Of a DNA stretch of 64,000 nt, positions 25,122 through 33,995 are shown in pieces. How positions within the stretch are numbered: the stretch's first letter is position 1; the number at the start of each line of letters is the position of its first letter. This DNA is from Moheibacter sp035515075 (lineage in GTDB: Bacteria > Bacteroidota > Bacteroidia > Flavobacteriales > Weeksellaceae), in contig DATJBZ010000027.1 of the NCBI GenBank assembly GCA_035515075.1, positions 1-64,000 of the forward strand, read 5' to 3'. Under the pieces are notes generated by a model that did no database searches, was not told the origin of the DNA, and saw only the letters and a program-made list of their open reading frames with translations. The translations under genes were made by a program, and so were the position numbers.

Positions 25122-25168
25122 ACAGTTCATCCTATGCAGCCAACAACTTTGGCGGTAGGATCAACTGT
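25122..25168 (+). terminator. Two-tier RNA hairpin between osmC and pepD (terminator or leader element)
   Basis: ACAGTTCATCCTA (25122-25134) pairs with TAGGATCAACTGT (25156-25168) with a single C-C mismatch. Inside it, GCCAA (25139-25143) pairs with TTGGC (25149-25153). A pyrimidine-rich stretch (TTCTTTTCATTATTCTTTTT) follows. It could end osmC transcription or be a structured pepD leader. Confidence 0.6.
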
Positions 25169-25222
25169 TCTTTTCATTATTCTTTTTACTTTCGCTTCAA
25201 CAATTATAAAATCACAAAAAAA

Positions 25223-26683
25223 ATGAATGAAATCACCCAATTGTCCCCTCAAAATATTTGGCGAAACTTCGTCCAACTCAATGCCATTCCTCGACCTTCT
25301 AAAAAGGAAGAAAAAGTAAGGGAATTCATGATTGAATTTGGAAAAAATTTGGATTTAGAAACTTTGACCGATGAAGTGGGCAATGTAGTCATCAAAAAGC
25401 CTGCAACCCAAGGAATGGAAAACCGAAAAACAGTGGTTTTGCAATCGCATTTGGACATGGTGTGCCAAAAAAACAACGATGTCGATTTTGATTTTGATAC
25501 CCAAGGCATTGAAATGTTCATTGAAAATGACAAATTTGTCAAAGCCAAAGGCACTACTTTGGGCGCAGACAACGGCATTGGTGTCGCCACAATGATGGCT
25601 GTTTTGGAAGCGACAGACATTGCGCATCCTGCCATTGAAGCCTTGTTTACCATCGATGAAGAAACAGGCATGACCGGCGCCATTGGTTTGAACGAATCGA
25701 TTTTAGAGGGCGAAATTTTGTTGAATTTAGACACCGAAGAAGATACCGAATTGACGATCAGTTGTGCAGGTGGAATGGATGTGACGGCTTCGAAACAATA
25801 TGAAATTGAAACTTTGAGCGGAGATTTCTCTTCTTTGAAAGTCGATTTGAAAGGATTGAAGGGCGGACATTCTGGTGGCGATATCCAATTAGAATTGGGC
25901 AATTCAAATAAATTACTGGCGCGTTTTCTGAACGAAGCCTTGCCTTTTGAAGCACAAATCGCATCGATGAACAGCGGAAGTTTGAGAAATGCCATTCCAA
26001 GAGAAGGTCATTTCATCCTCAGTTTTCCGACAAAACATCAAGCTGAATTGATCGAACAATTGGAACAGTTGAAAACCGATATTTTAAATGAATTCACACC
26101 GATTGAACCCCATTTGAACATCGAAATCACTTCGGTTGATTTAGAAAATCAAGTCGCTTCGTTGGAAACAACCAAAAAATTGACTTACGCATTGCTATCC
26201 GCTTTCAACGGCGTTTACCGCATGTCACCAGAAATGGAAGGCGTGACCGAAACTTCGAATAATGTAGCGAATGTTGTGGTAGGCAATGGTGAAATGAAAA
26301 TTTTGTGTTTGTCCCGTTCGGCCATTGAATCTGGAAAAAAAGCGATGATTTCGACTTTGAAAGCAGGATTTGAATTGGCGGGATTTGCCGTTGAATTTTC
26401 TGGTGGTTATCCAGGCTGGCGTCCCAACACCCATTCTGAAATCTTAGAAATCATGCAACCCTTGTACCAAGAATTGTTTGGTGAAGCGCCTAAAATCATC
26501 GCTACACACGGCGGTTTGGAATGTGGCATCATCGGCGGACATTATCCAGAAATGGACATGATTTCATTTGGTCCCAACATCACAGGTCCGCACTCGCCAG
26601 ACGAAAGAGTGGAAATCCAATCAGTGCAGAAGTTTTACAAATATTTCATTGAAGTATTGAAAAGAATTCCTGAAAAAAACTGA
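25223..26683 (+). CDS. pepD: Aminoacyl-histidine dipeptidase (M20 family, PepD type)
   Basis: This 486-residue cytosolic metallopeptidase hydrolyses Xaa-His and other dipeptides. Zinc-site motifs of the M20C family are SHLDMVC (His and Asp), GADNGIG (bridging Asp), DEETGMTGA (catalytic Glu and ligand) and DTEEDTE. The C-terminal GGLECGIIG carries the last conserved Glu, and SGGYPGWRPN marks PepD. The length matches E. coli PepD (485). It is probably monocistronic, with the hairpin element upstream and a terminator downstream. Confidence 0.93.
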   Translation: MNEITQLSPQNIWRNFVQLNAIPRPSKKEEKVREFMIEFGKNLDLETLTDEVGNVVIKKPATQGMENRKTVVLQSHLDMVCQKNNDVDFDFDTQGIEMFIENDKFVKAKGTTLGADNGIGVATMMAVLEATDIAHPAIEALFTIDEETGMTGAIGLNESILEGEILLNLDTEEDTELTISCAGGMDVTASKQYEIETLSGDFSSLKVDLKGLKGGHSGGDIQLELGNSNKLLARFLNEALPFEAQIASMNSGSLRNAIPREGHFILSFPTKHQAELIEQLEQLKTDILNEFTPIEPHLNIEITSVDLENQVASLETTKKLTYALLSAFNGVYRMSPEMEGVTETSNNVANVVVGNGEMKILCLSRSAIESGKKAMISTLKAGFELAGFAVEFSGGYPGWRPNTHSEILEIMQPLYQELFGEAPKIIATHGGLECGIIGGHYPEMDMISFGPNITGPHSPDERVEIQSVQKFYKYFIEVLKRIPEKN

Positions 26684-26708
26684 TAGTTTTAAAAACAGAT
26701 CAACTTTC

Positions 26709-26745
26709 AAAACAGGCAATTGACATTCAATTTGCCTGTTTTTTT
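26709..26745. terminator. Bidirectional terminator between pepD and the glycosyltransferase gene
   Basis: AACAGGCAA and TTGCCTGTT form the stem, with a T run on the plus side and a shorter one on the minus side. The genes on each side converge. Confidence 0.85.
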
Positions 26746-26755
26746 GATCAATGAT

Positions 26756-28045
26756 TCAAAGCCATTGCGCCAATTGTTCGGTCAAGGCTTTTCGGTCATA
26801 TTTTTTGTACAACTTGGTTTGGGATGCCGTTTTTCCTGCTTGCCAATTTTGGTAAGTCTCCAGTATGTATTTTTTCACTTCCTGAATTTGATTCGGCGTG
26901 AAATATTGTCCCGCTTGGGTTTCAAGTAATATTTTCTCCACATCTCCTCCACTCGGCCCAATCGCCAAAATCGGATTTTCGGTCGCCATATATTCAAACA
27001 GCTTACCTGGAATGATGCCTTTGGAAGCCTCATTGGGAAAGTTGGTCAACAACAACAAATCGGCTTTTGAAACGCCTTCAATCGATGTTTTGTGCGAAAC
27101 ATAACCAAAGTCTTGAACGCAATCCATCAATTGATTGGCTTCCAAAGATTGCAAAACCTCTTCACTCAAACGGCCATAAAAATGCAAAAACAAATCTTGA
27201 GCAAAACTTGGATTTTCTTTTCTCAATTCGGCAAGTGCTTGCCAAACCAACAAAGGATTTCGGGCGATTTCCAAACCACCACTGTAAATCAAAAGAAACT
27301 GTTCATTCCTACTTTTTTCAAATTGGAAATCTTCACTTTCAAAACCATTGGTGATCGTTTCTACTTTTTTGGCGCCCAATTGTCGGTAATTTTCCGCATC
27401 AGAAAAACTGGTCGCCAATACTAGATCAGCATGGGTCAAAACTTTTTTCTCCAATGAAAGATGTTTTTTTTGGGCCCATTGGGTCAAACGCAATTCCTTG
27501 TGGTAACTGATTTGCGTCCAAGGATCCCTGAAATCCGCCAACCATTTCAAAGCTGGATTTTTTTGTTTCAATTGTAAACCAATCCAATGCAAACTGTGCG
27601 GTGGTCCAGTCGTAATGATGGTTTCAATCTGATTTTCTTTCAAATATTGGGTCAAAAAACGTACAGACGGTTGGATCCAAAACTTTCGCGCATCGGGAAT
27701 GAAAAAATTGCCACGAATAAAAACCGAGATTTTAGTTGCCCAACTTTGTGCTTTTTTTTGTTCGAAATGCCCTGCGTGGTAAGCTTTAGATTTTGAATTG
27801 AAAAAGTTTGCCCATTGGTAAGGCTCCCAAATTTGGGTTCGAACCACCGTCAAATCATCCGAAACTTCATCAACCAAACTTTCATCCAACAAAGGATAGG
27901 ATGGATTTTCTGGTGTATAAATGATCGGTTCAATGTCAAATTCCGGCAAATACTTGGCAAATTTCAACCAACGTTGAACACCTGGACCACCTGCTGGTGG
28001 CCAATAATAAGTGATGATCAATACTTTTTTTGGCAATTTCTCCAT
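26756..28045 (-). CDS. Glycosyltransferase, GT4-like
   Basis: This 429-residue protein has the two-Rossmann GT-B layout. The N-terminal glycine-rich acceptor motif is YWPPAGGPGVQRWLKF, a central ADFRDPW segment is typical of this Bacteroidota subgroup, and the donor side has LFEYMATENPILAIGP, which includes the conserved Glu. It is soluble or peripherally membrane-bound. The donor and acceptor sugars are unknown. The ATG at 28045 is used, and the codon just before is GTG. It follows the YfhO gene by 20 bases, so surface glycan synthesis is a reasonable joint role. Confidence 0.85.
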   Translation of the reverse strand: MEKLPKKVLIITYYWPPAGGPGVQRWLKFAKYLPEFDIEPIIYTPENPSYPLLDESLVDEVSDDLTVVRTQIWEPYQWANFFNSKSKAYHAGHFEQKKAQSWATKISVFIRGNFFIPDARKFWIQPSVRFLTQYLKENQIETIITTGPPHSLHWIGLQLKQKNPALKWLADFRDPWTQISYHKELRLTQWAQKKHLSLEKKVLTHADLVLATSFSDAENYRQLGAKKVETITNGFESEDFQFEKSRNEQFLLIYSGGLEIARNPLLVWQALAELRKENPSFAQDLFLHFYGRLSEEVLQSLEANQLMDCVQDFGYVSHKTSIEGVSKADLLLLTNFPNEASKGIIPGKLFEYMATENPILAIGPSGGDVEKILLETQAGQYFTPNQIQEVKKYILETYQNWQAGKTASQTKLYKKYDRKALTEQLAQWL

Positions 28046-28065
28046 CACTCATTTCACATTAGAAA

Positions 28066-30693
28066 TTAAACCGATAGTTTTTTAAAATCACCTCTTTTCC
28101 AAAGAAAAAATACAGTTCCAATCAACAAACCGATGAACAATACATTGAAAATCATGGTCACAACATTGCCTGTTTGGATGATTTTTGGCGAAAATTCCAT
28201 CACGATTTCTTTGTCGCCCTTCTCCAATTGAACCCCTCTCAAAAAATAATTCGCTTTCAAAATTGGGCGCTCTTTCCCATCGACTTTAACCGTCCAACCG
28301 TGTGGATAATAAATTTCCGAGAAAACCGCCAATTGTGGCGCATTCACATCGGTTTTATAAGTCAATCGATTCGGTTGATAATGCACCAATTCAATATTGG
28401 AAGCATGATTTTTAGTCAAGTTTGAATTGACTTGGTTTTTTAATTTTTGATCCAAAACAACCGTTTGTGTCAAATCCACATCTTTCAATGCCAAAATCTC
28501 TTCATTTGCATTGTCCACCCATTTCACCTCACCGACCAACCAAGCATTGCCATATGCATTGATGTTGCCTTCAATCATTGGACTCGAAGGTGTACCATGA
28601 ACGAAATATTTGGTGTTCAACAAATTCAAGATTTTCACCATATCTGCTTGGGTAATGCCCAACTGATTGGTTCTTTCTGAACCTGAGAAATACACATCAG
28701 TCACATCTTGGAAATTCTTCAATTTCGCTCCGTGATAACCTCCAATAGAATGCGCAAAGAACGAAGTGGTGGCATCGTTGAACGTGCTGTTCACATTGTC
28801 AAAGACGCGGTATTGCGTTGGATCAGCTCTTTTCAAACTGTCCAAACTCTTGTTAAAAGCCACTTTGTTGGCAATCCCTGCCAAATGATAATTTTCTTGT
28901 GCACCTTGCAATAATTTGGAAGACATTTGGGTAGGAAATGGATTTTCAACAAACATTTCGTCCACGAAATTGTCCTCATTCAAATACCTTTTGTCCACTT
29001 GCCATCCATCGATCAACGCCAACAAACCAATGCCCAAAACCACGATGATTTTGTGTTTGATTTTCTTCATTTGGTACAAAAACAACAAGCCCAAAGTCAA
29101 AACAACAAACAGTAAAGTACGCAAAGTATCTGCTTGGAACATCGCAATACGATCTTGTCGCAAGGCTTCGTTCAATTGGTTCAATACACTGTCCCAAGCG
29201 CCCAAAGCTTCTGGATGATATTCTTTGGCCAAATTCAAGTATTGATTTTTATTGAGCAAATCATATTCATTTGAAAATGAAAACAAACTGCCGCCTAAAA
29301 AATAAAATAACAACAAAACCGCAACGAAACCGCCACCTGCATACAGTAGAATCTTCTTTTTTTGTTCCTCAGCCAATTGTTCATCCTTGAAGAAAACGTA
29401 CAAAGTCAATCCCGCCAAAATCGGCATGGTCAATTCTGCCATGACCAACATTGATGAAACCGCTCTAAACTTATCATACAACGGAAAATAGTCGATCATG
29501 AAATTGGTCAAGCCTGCGAAGTTTTTTCCCCAAGCCAAAACAATGCTCAAAACTGTAGCGAATAACAACCACCATTTGTATTTGCTCCATTGGTTTCTCA
29601 CCAAAAACAAGCCCAAGAAAAACATAAACACGACCACAGCACCTTGGTAAGCAGGACCAGATGTACCCGGTTGATCGCCCCAATAAGTCAATACCGGACT
29701 GCTCGCCAAATGCGAAAAAGCCTGTGCATTGAACTCATCATTCAAATCCAACACATATTGCTGCTTTTGCAAAGCTTCAATATAATGGGTCAAATTCTCT
29801 TCTTTCGGTTGACTCGGTCCACCCATGAAATCTGGAATCAGCAAATTGAACGTTTCCAATTTCCCATAACTCCAATGGGTGATATAACCATGGTCCAAAC
29901 CGTCGGTTTTCTCTTGCAACAAAGTCATTTCCGAAGAACCTCGGGTGGTTTCTTTGCTGTATTCGTACGTACTCAACAAACGCGTCGCGTTCAATCCTAA
30001 ACCAACCACACAAGCAGCAGCAACCAAAGCTGTTGATTTTAAAAAGGCGGGCAAAGTTTTCTTTTGGATCGCTTGGTACAATTCGACCAAGAAATAGACC
30101 AACAAAACCAAAAACAAGTAATAAGTCATTTGTGGGTGGTTCGCCGAAAGTTCCAAGCCCATAAAAAGTGCGGTCAGCACAAAGCCTAATAAATATTTTC
30201 TTTGGTACAACAGCAAAATCCCTGCGGTCAATGGCGCAAAATAAGCGATGGCGTGAACTTTCCCATTGTGACCTGCACCAATGATGATGTAAAAATAAGC
30301 ACCCAAAGCAAAAAACAAGGAAGACGCCAAAGCATATTTCCAGTTTTTGAAAAGCACCATGCCCAGAATGAAAAATCCGGCAAATAATAGAAAAATATAA
30401 TCCGCTGGTCGAGGCAAAAACCGAAAGAAATGATCGATGGATTTAATCATGTCATTGTCGTACTTTGCACCCGTCTGATACGTTGGCATCCCGCCAAACA
30501 TGGCATTGGACCAATAGATATTTTCGCCCGTTTGTTTTTCAAAGGTTTTCATTTCTTCTGCACTACCGCGATAATTCACGATATCTGGCTGAATGATCGC
30601 ATTGTCAGAAAAAACTGGCGCACAATATACCATGGCGATAATTGCAAAAAATGCAATCGACACCAAACTAAATATCAGGTTTTTATTTTTCAT
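28066..30693 (-). CDS. YfhO-family polytopic membrane protein
   Basis: This 875-residue protein has about 13-14 hydrophobic helices and a large hydrophilic domain in its C-terminal third, ending in a final helix and WKRGDFKKLSV. YfhO proteins are GT-C-fold membrane glycosyltransferases thought to transfer sugars from undecaprenyl-phosphate carriers onto envelope polymers. Motifs include DNAIIQPDI and NAMFGGMPTYQTG after the first helix, which is where GT-C catalytic acids lie. The ATG at 30693 (MKNKNLIFSL) is preferred. A longer frame extends through the upstream DUF4834 gene. It overlaps that gene by 11 bases. Confidence 0.85.
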   Translation of the reverse strand: MKNKNLIFSLVSIAFFAIIAMVYCAPVFSDNAIIQPDIVNYRGSAEEMKTFEKQTGENIYWSNAMFGGMPTYQTGAKYDNDMIKSIDHFFRFLPRPADYIFLLFAGFFILGMVLFKNWKYALASSLFFALGAYFYIIIGAGHNGKVHAIAYFAPLTAGILLLYQRKYLLGFVLTALFMGLELSANHPQMTYYLFLVLLVYFLVELYQAIQKKTLPAFLKSTALVAAACVVGLGLNATRLLSTYEYSKETTRGSSEMTLLQEKTDGLDHGYITHWSYGKLETFNLLIPDFMGGPSQPKEENLTHYIEALQKQQYVLDLNDEFNAQAFSHLASSPVLTYWGDQPGTSGPAYQGAVVVFMFFLGLFLVRNQWSKYKWWLLFATVLSIVLAWGKNFAGLTNFMIDYFPLYDKFRAVSSMLVMAELTMPILAGLTLYVFFKDEQLAEEQKKKILLYAGGGFVAVLLLFYFLGGSLFSFSNEYDLLNKNQYLNLAKEYHPEALGAWDSVLNQLNEALRQDRIAMFQADTLRTLLFVVLTLGLLFLYQMKKIKHKIIVVLGIGLLALIDGWQVDKRYLNEDNFVDEMFVENPFPTQMSSKLLQGAQENYHLAGIANKVAFNKSLDSLKRADPTQYRVFDNVNSTFNDATTSFFAHSIGGYHGAKLKNFQDVTDVYFSGSERTNQLGITQADMVKILNLLNTKYFVHGTPSSPMIEGNINAYGNAWLVGEVKWVDNANEEILALKDVDLTQTVVLDQKLKNQVNSNLTKNHASNIELVHYQPNRLTYKTDVNAPQLAVFSEIYYPHGWTVKVDGKERPILKANYFLRGVQLEKGDKEIVMEFSPKIIQTGNVVTMIFNVLFIGLLIGTVFFLWKRGDFKKLSV

Positions 30694-30904
30694 CTTTGTC
30701 TCGTGGTTCTTCCAAGATTTCATAATCCACCGATTCGGCCTCGATCTTGTATTGTGGTTCATCTAAATTTTTGGTTTTCTCTTGTTGAAAACCGCTTTTT
30801 TGTTTCGGTGCTTGCGCTTTTCTTGGCGAAAAAATTCGGTTCAAAAAACGAAAGACAAAAAATGCCAAAACAAGGTAAAGTAAGTATTTAAAAAATGTGC
30901 CCAT
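30683..30904 (-). CDS. DUF4834-like small membrane protein
   Basis: This 73-residue protein has one N-terminal membrane helix (about residues 5-22, with a conserved FFKYLLYLVLAFFVFRF-like pattern) and a charged cytosolic tail ending EEPRDKDEK. It resembles DUF4834, a small family nearly confined to Flavobacteriia and usually placed before a YfhO gene, as here. The function is unknown. It lies three bases after the DUF6263 gene and overlaps the YfhO start. Confidence 0.7.
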   Translation of the reverse strand: MGTFFKYLLYLVLAFFVFRFLNRIFSPRKAQAPKQKSGFQQEKTKNLDEPQYKIEAESVDYEILEEPRDKDEK

Positions 30905-30907
30905 AAA

Positions 30908-31972
30908 TTAATTGACTGTTGTAACGATGGTTTGCGTTCCTTTTTCGGTTTCTTTTTGGTCTCCTTGTTGGTAAGTCGTGCTCATGGTTTCCTTTTTGGT
31001 CACGTTCACCTTGTTCAACCAACCTGATTCTAAATCCAAAATCACCGTTCCTGTAATGGTTGCATCATTTTTCATCGTTGCGGTTATGCCTTCTTTGGTT
31101 TCTTTTCCGCTCACCGTTTGAACGCCATTCACTTTGATCGTCGCTTTTCCATCTTGAATGCCTTCGAACGTTCTGGTCACCCTATTGTTCCCTTTGACAG
31201 GTCCTTCATTGATGTTTTGACTGTCCTCCCATTTCTCACCAATTTTCAAACTGCGGTCTGGAAAAATGTTCAATGATTCTTCGAATTGGGATTGGATGGC
31301 TTGGTTGCTCAAAGAAGCTTCCAACAAACCTTTGATATAAGTTTGTTCTTCTTGGTTGAATTGACTTTTTAACTGACTCATGGCATTGTTTTGTACTTTG
31401 TCCAAACCATTTACTGCCAAAACTCGACCTTGGTTATCGACCTCCATTTGGAAACTTTGTCCGCTGATCGCTTTGTAAATGGACCAACTCGCTGCGACAT
31501 CTTTGTCCGCTGGTTTGGCCTGAGAAGTGTGGAAAGCTATTGTTTCTCCCGTCGGCGCTTGAAAACTTTCGCCAAAACTTTTGAAAGTCGCCTTCAATTT
31601 GAATTTGTTGCCCACCACTTCTTGCACCAAATAATCAAAATCAACGGTTCTTGATGAAGAAATATCCATGCTTTGACCAGCTGCACTCATCGATTGTTTT
31701 TGGTTAATTTTCAAATGAAATGGATAGGTTTCTCCTTGTTTCAAATTGAAACGAAAACTATAACTTTCATCTTCATTTTTCGACAAAGCTGAGACGACAT
31801 TTTCGGTGTTTTCAGACAAAGTCAGCGAATCATTTTGCGCTAAATCAGCTGCGTCATTGCTTTCTAACTGGGTTTGTTCGGTTGTTCCCGAAGGAGTTTC
31901 AGATGAATTGGATTGATTTTTACAAGCGGTCAGTAAAGCCATTACTGACAATAGGATCAATGATTTCTTCAT
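30908..31972 (-). CDS. DUF6263-family lipoprotein
   Basis: This 354-residue protein has a lipoprotein signal (LLTAC at about residues 13-17 with the cysteine as anchor), a Ser/Thr/Glu/Asn-rich linker to about residue 65, and a beta-rich domain containing FRFNLKQGETYPFHLKINQKQ and GEKWEDS, features of DUF6263. There is no acidic patch right after the cysteine, so a periplasmic location is likely. An upstream in-frame start would put 18 residues before the signal peptide, so the ATG at 31972 is used. It probably leads the DUF6263-DUF4834-YfhO-glycosyltransferase operon. Confidence 0.75.
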   Translation of the reverse strand: MKKSLILLSVMALLTACKNQSNSSETPSGTTEQTQLESNDAADLAQNDSLTLSENTENVVSALSKNEDESYSFRFNLKQGETYPFHLKINQKQSMSAAGQSMDISSSRTVDFDYLVQEVVGNKFKLKATFKSFGESFQAPTGETIAFHTSQAKPADKDVAASWSIYKAISGQSFQMEVDNQGRVLAVNGLDKVQNNAMSQLKSQFNQEEQTYIKGLLEASLSNQAIQSQFEESLNIFPDRSLKIGEKWEDSQNINEGPVKGNNRVTRTFEGIQDGKATIKVNGVQTVSGKETKEGITATMKNDATITGTVILDLESGWLNKVNVTKKETMSTTYQQGDQKETEKGTQTIVTTVN

Positions 31973-32127
31973 TAAAATAAAATTTTGGGGCAAGTTAACG
32001 ATAAAAAGCGATTTCGATTTGTTCAAAAGACTAAAATTCCCTTAAATTTTAAAGCGCAAACCATCTTGGTTTCTACAAAATAAACATTCCCTTGCACATT
32101 TTTAAAAATAAGCTAAAAGATTTTATT

Positions 32128-32135
32128 TACATTTG
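32128..32135 (+). promoter_or_regulatory. -7 element (TACATTTG) before the amino-acid permease gene
   Basis: TACATTTG fits TAnnTTTG and lies 34 bases before the ATG at 32170. The -33 position has only a T run 24 bases upstream. Confidence 0.5.
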
Positions 32136-32169
32136 TTAATCAACACCATATAAAAACACAGACAGAGAA

Positions 32170-33879
32170 ATGAGTTTATTTACGAAAAAACCTTTGGCCG
32201 AACTATTGGTAGAGGCCAGCGAAACGGGGGAACACGCTTTAGAAAAATCATTGGGAACTTGGGGATTGATTTCGCTGGGAATTGGCGCCATCATCGGTGC
32301 GGGTTTGTTCTCTATCACTGGTTTGGCCGCAGCCGATTATGCGGGGCCATCCATCATCATTTCCTTTGTGATTGCTGCCGTCGGCTGTGCCTTTGCAGGT
32401 TTATGTTATGCTGAATTTGCCTCAATGATTCCAGTTGCAGGAAGCGCTTACACCTATTCCTATGCCACCATGGGCGAATTTATCGCATGGATCATCGGTT
32501 GGGATTTGGTGTTGGAATATGCCGTTGGTGCAGCAACCGTGGCGTCGAGTTGGTCGGGTTATTTGGATAAATTCTTAACAAATTACAACATTCATTTTCC
32601 GAAACAGTTTCTGATGACGCCTTTTGATCATTTTCAATCAGAAAGTGGAGAAATTGTTTTTGGCATCATGAATGTTCCTGCGGTTTTTATCATTGTCATA
32701 ATGTCTTTGGTACTGATCAGAGGGACGCGTCAATCTTCTTTGGTCAACAATGTCATCGTGGTATTAAAAGTAAGTTTGGTATTGATATTTATCGCTGTAG
32801 GTTTCCAATACATTCGTCCAGAAAATCATGTGCCTTTCATTCCTGAAAACACAGGGAAATTTGGTGAATTTGGTTTCTCTGGCATCATTCGCGCAGCAGC
32901 CATTGTCTTTTTTGCTTACATCGGTTTTGATGCAGTCAGTACGGCGGCACAAGAAACCAAAAATCCAAAAAAATCCATGCCTCTGGGTATTTTGGGTTCT
33001 TTGCTCATTTGCACGGTATTGTACATTGCTTTTGCTTTTGTGATGACTGGCGTGACGAGTTATAAAAATTACGGTGTGGATCCAACGGATAAATTGGCGC
33101 CAGTCGCCATTGCCATCAAAAATATGGGCGATATGGGCGCGGATGGTGTCGTACAGGCTGCTTATCCTTGGTTGAACACTTCTATTGTGGTGGCGATTTT
33201 ATTGGGTTATGCTTCTGTGATTCTAGTTTTACTATTGGGCCAAAGCCGGGTGTTTTATTCGATGAGCAAGGACGGACTGATTCCAAGAGTTTTCTCAGCC
33301 ATTCACCCAAAATTCCATACACCTTATAAATCCAACTTATTTTTCTTGCTATTTATCAGCTTATTTGCTGCATTCATTCCAGGAAGAGTGGTTGGAGAAA
33401 TGACGAGCATTGGTACTTTATTCGCCTTTATTTTGGTTTGTTTGGGCGTCATTATTTTAAGGAAAACCATGCCTGATGCACCAAGAAATTTCCGCGTGCC
33501 TTTGGTGCCTTTGGTGCCGATTTTAGGCATTTTGACTTGTTTTTTCATGATGGTATTTCTCCCATTTGATACTTGGATGCGCTTGATTCTATGGATGTTG
33601 ATCGGAATGGATGTGTATTTATTTTACAGCATCAAACACAGCAAATTGACGGCGCACCAACCTGGCATAAAAGCAAAAGCCAACCGCATCGTCGGTATTT
33701 CTGGTTTGGGCTTGTCCGCGGTGTTGATTATCGTCGCTTTGGCGCACCATCATACGGCAGAACTCAATGAAATCACAGGACAAATCAATGAAGCTGGTTT
33801 ATTTTATTTTTCAATGATCGTCGGTGCCATCCATTTGGTTTTGTATACTGTGAAGACGTTGCAAGGCTACAAAAATTAA
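32170..33879 (+). CDS. Cationic-type amino acid permease (APC superfamily)
   Basis: This 569-residue inner-membrane transporter has 12-14 predicted helices. The APC consensus GIGAIIGAGLFSITGLAA lies in the first helix (about residues 37-54), and YIGFDAVSTAAQETKNPKKSMP, typical of CAT/YfnA members, lies in the middle. It probably imports an amino acid by proton symport. The sequence does not show which one. It is transcribed just upstream of the alanine-type symporter gene in the same direction. Confidence 0.88.
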   Translation: MSLFTKKPLAELLVEASETGEHALEKSLGTWGLISLGIGAIIGAGLFSITGLAAADYAGPSIIISFVIAAVGCAFAGLCYAEFASMIPVAGSAYTYSYATMGEFIAWIIGWDLVLEYAVGAATVASSWSGYLDKFLTNYNIHFPKQFLMTPFDHFQSESGEIVFGIMNVPAVFIIVIMSLVLIRGTRQSSLVNNVIVVLKVSLVLIFIAVGFQYIRPENHVPFIPENTGKFGEFGFSGIIRAAAIVFFAYIGFDAVSTAAQETKNPKKSMPLGILGSLLICTVLYIAFAFVMTGVTSYKNYGVDPTDKLAPVAIAIKNMGDMGADGVVQAAYPWLNTSIVVAILLGYASVILVLLLGQSRVFYSMSKDGLIPRVFSAIHPKFHTPYKSNLFFLLFISLFAAFIPGRVVGEMTSIGTLFAFILVCLGVIILRKTMPDAPRNFRVPLVPLVPILGILTCFFMMVFLPFDTWMRLILWMLIGMDVYLFYSIKHSKLTAHQPGIKAKANRIVGISGLGLSAVLIIVALAHHHTAELNEITGQINEAGLFYFSMIVGAIHLVLYTVKTLQGYKN

Positions 33880-33995
33880 TTTCACAAAGAGCTTTCGTTG
33901 ATTTTCCTTAAAATTAATTGAAAAAATCGCGGTGTGAATTATTTTTTGTTAAATATTCTGAATACTTTAACGCCTTCAAAATTAACACAACACCC

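Noticed and set aside
25249..25995. A 248-residue leftward frame inside pepD
   Set aside because: It is on the opposite strand of a well-conserved gene and shows no known motif.
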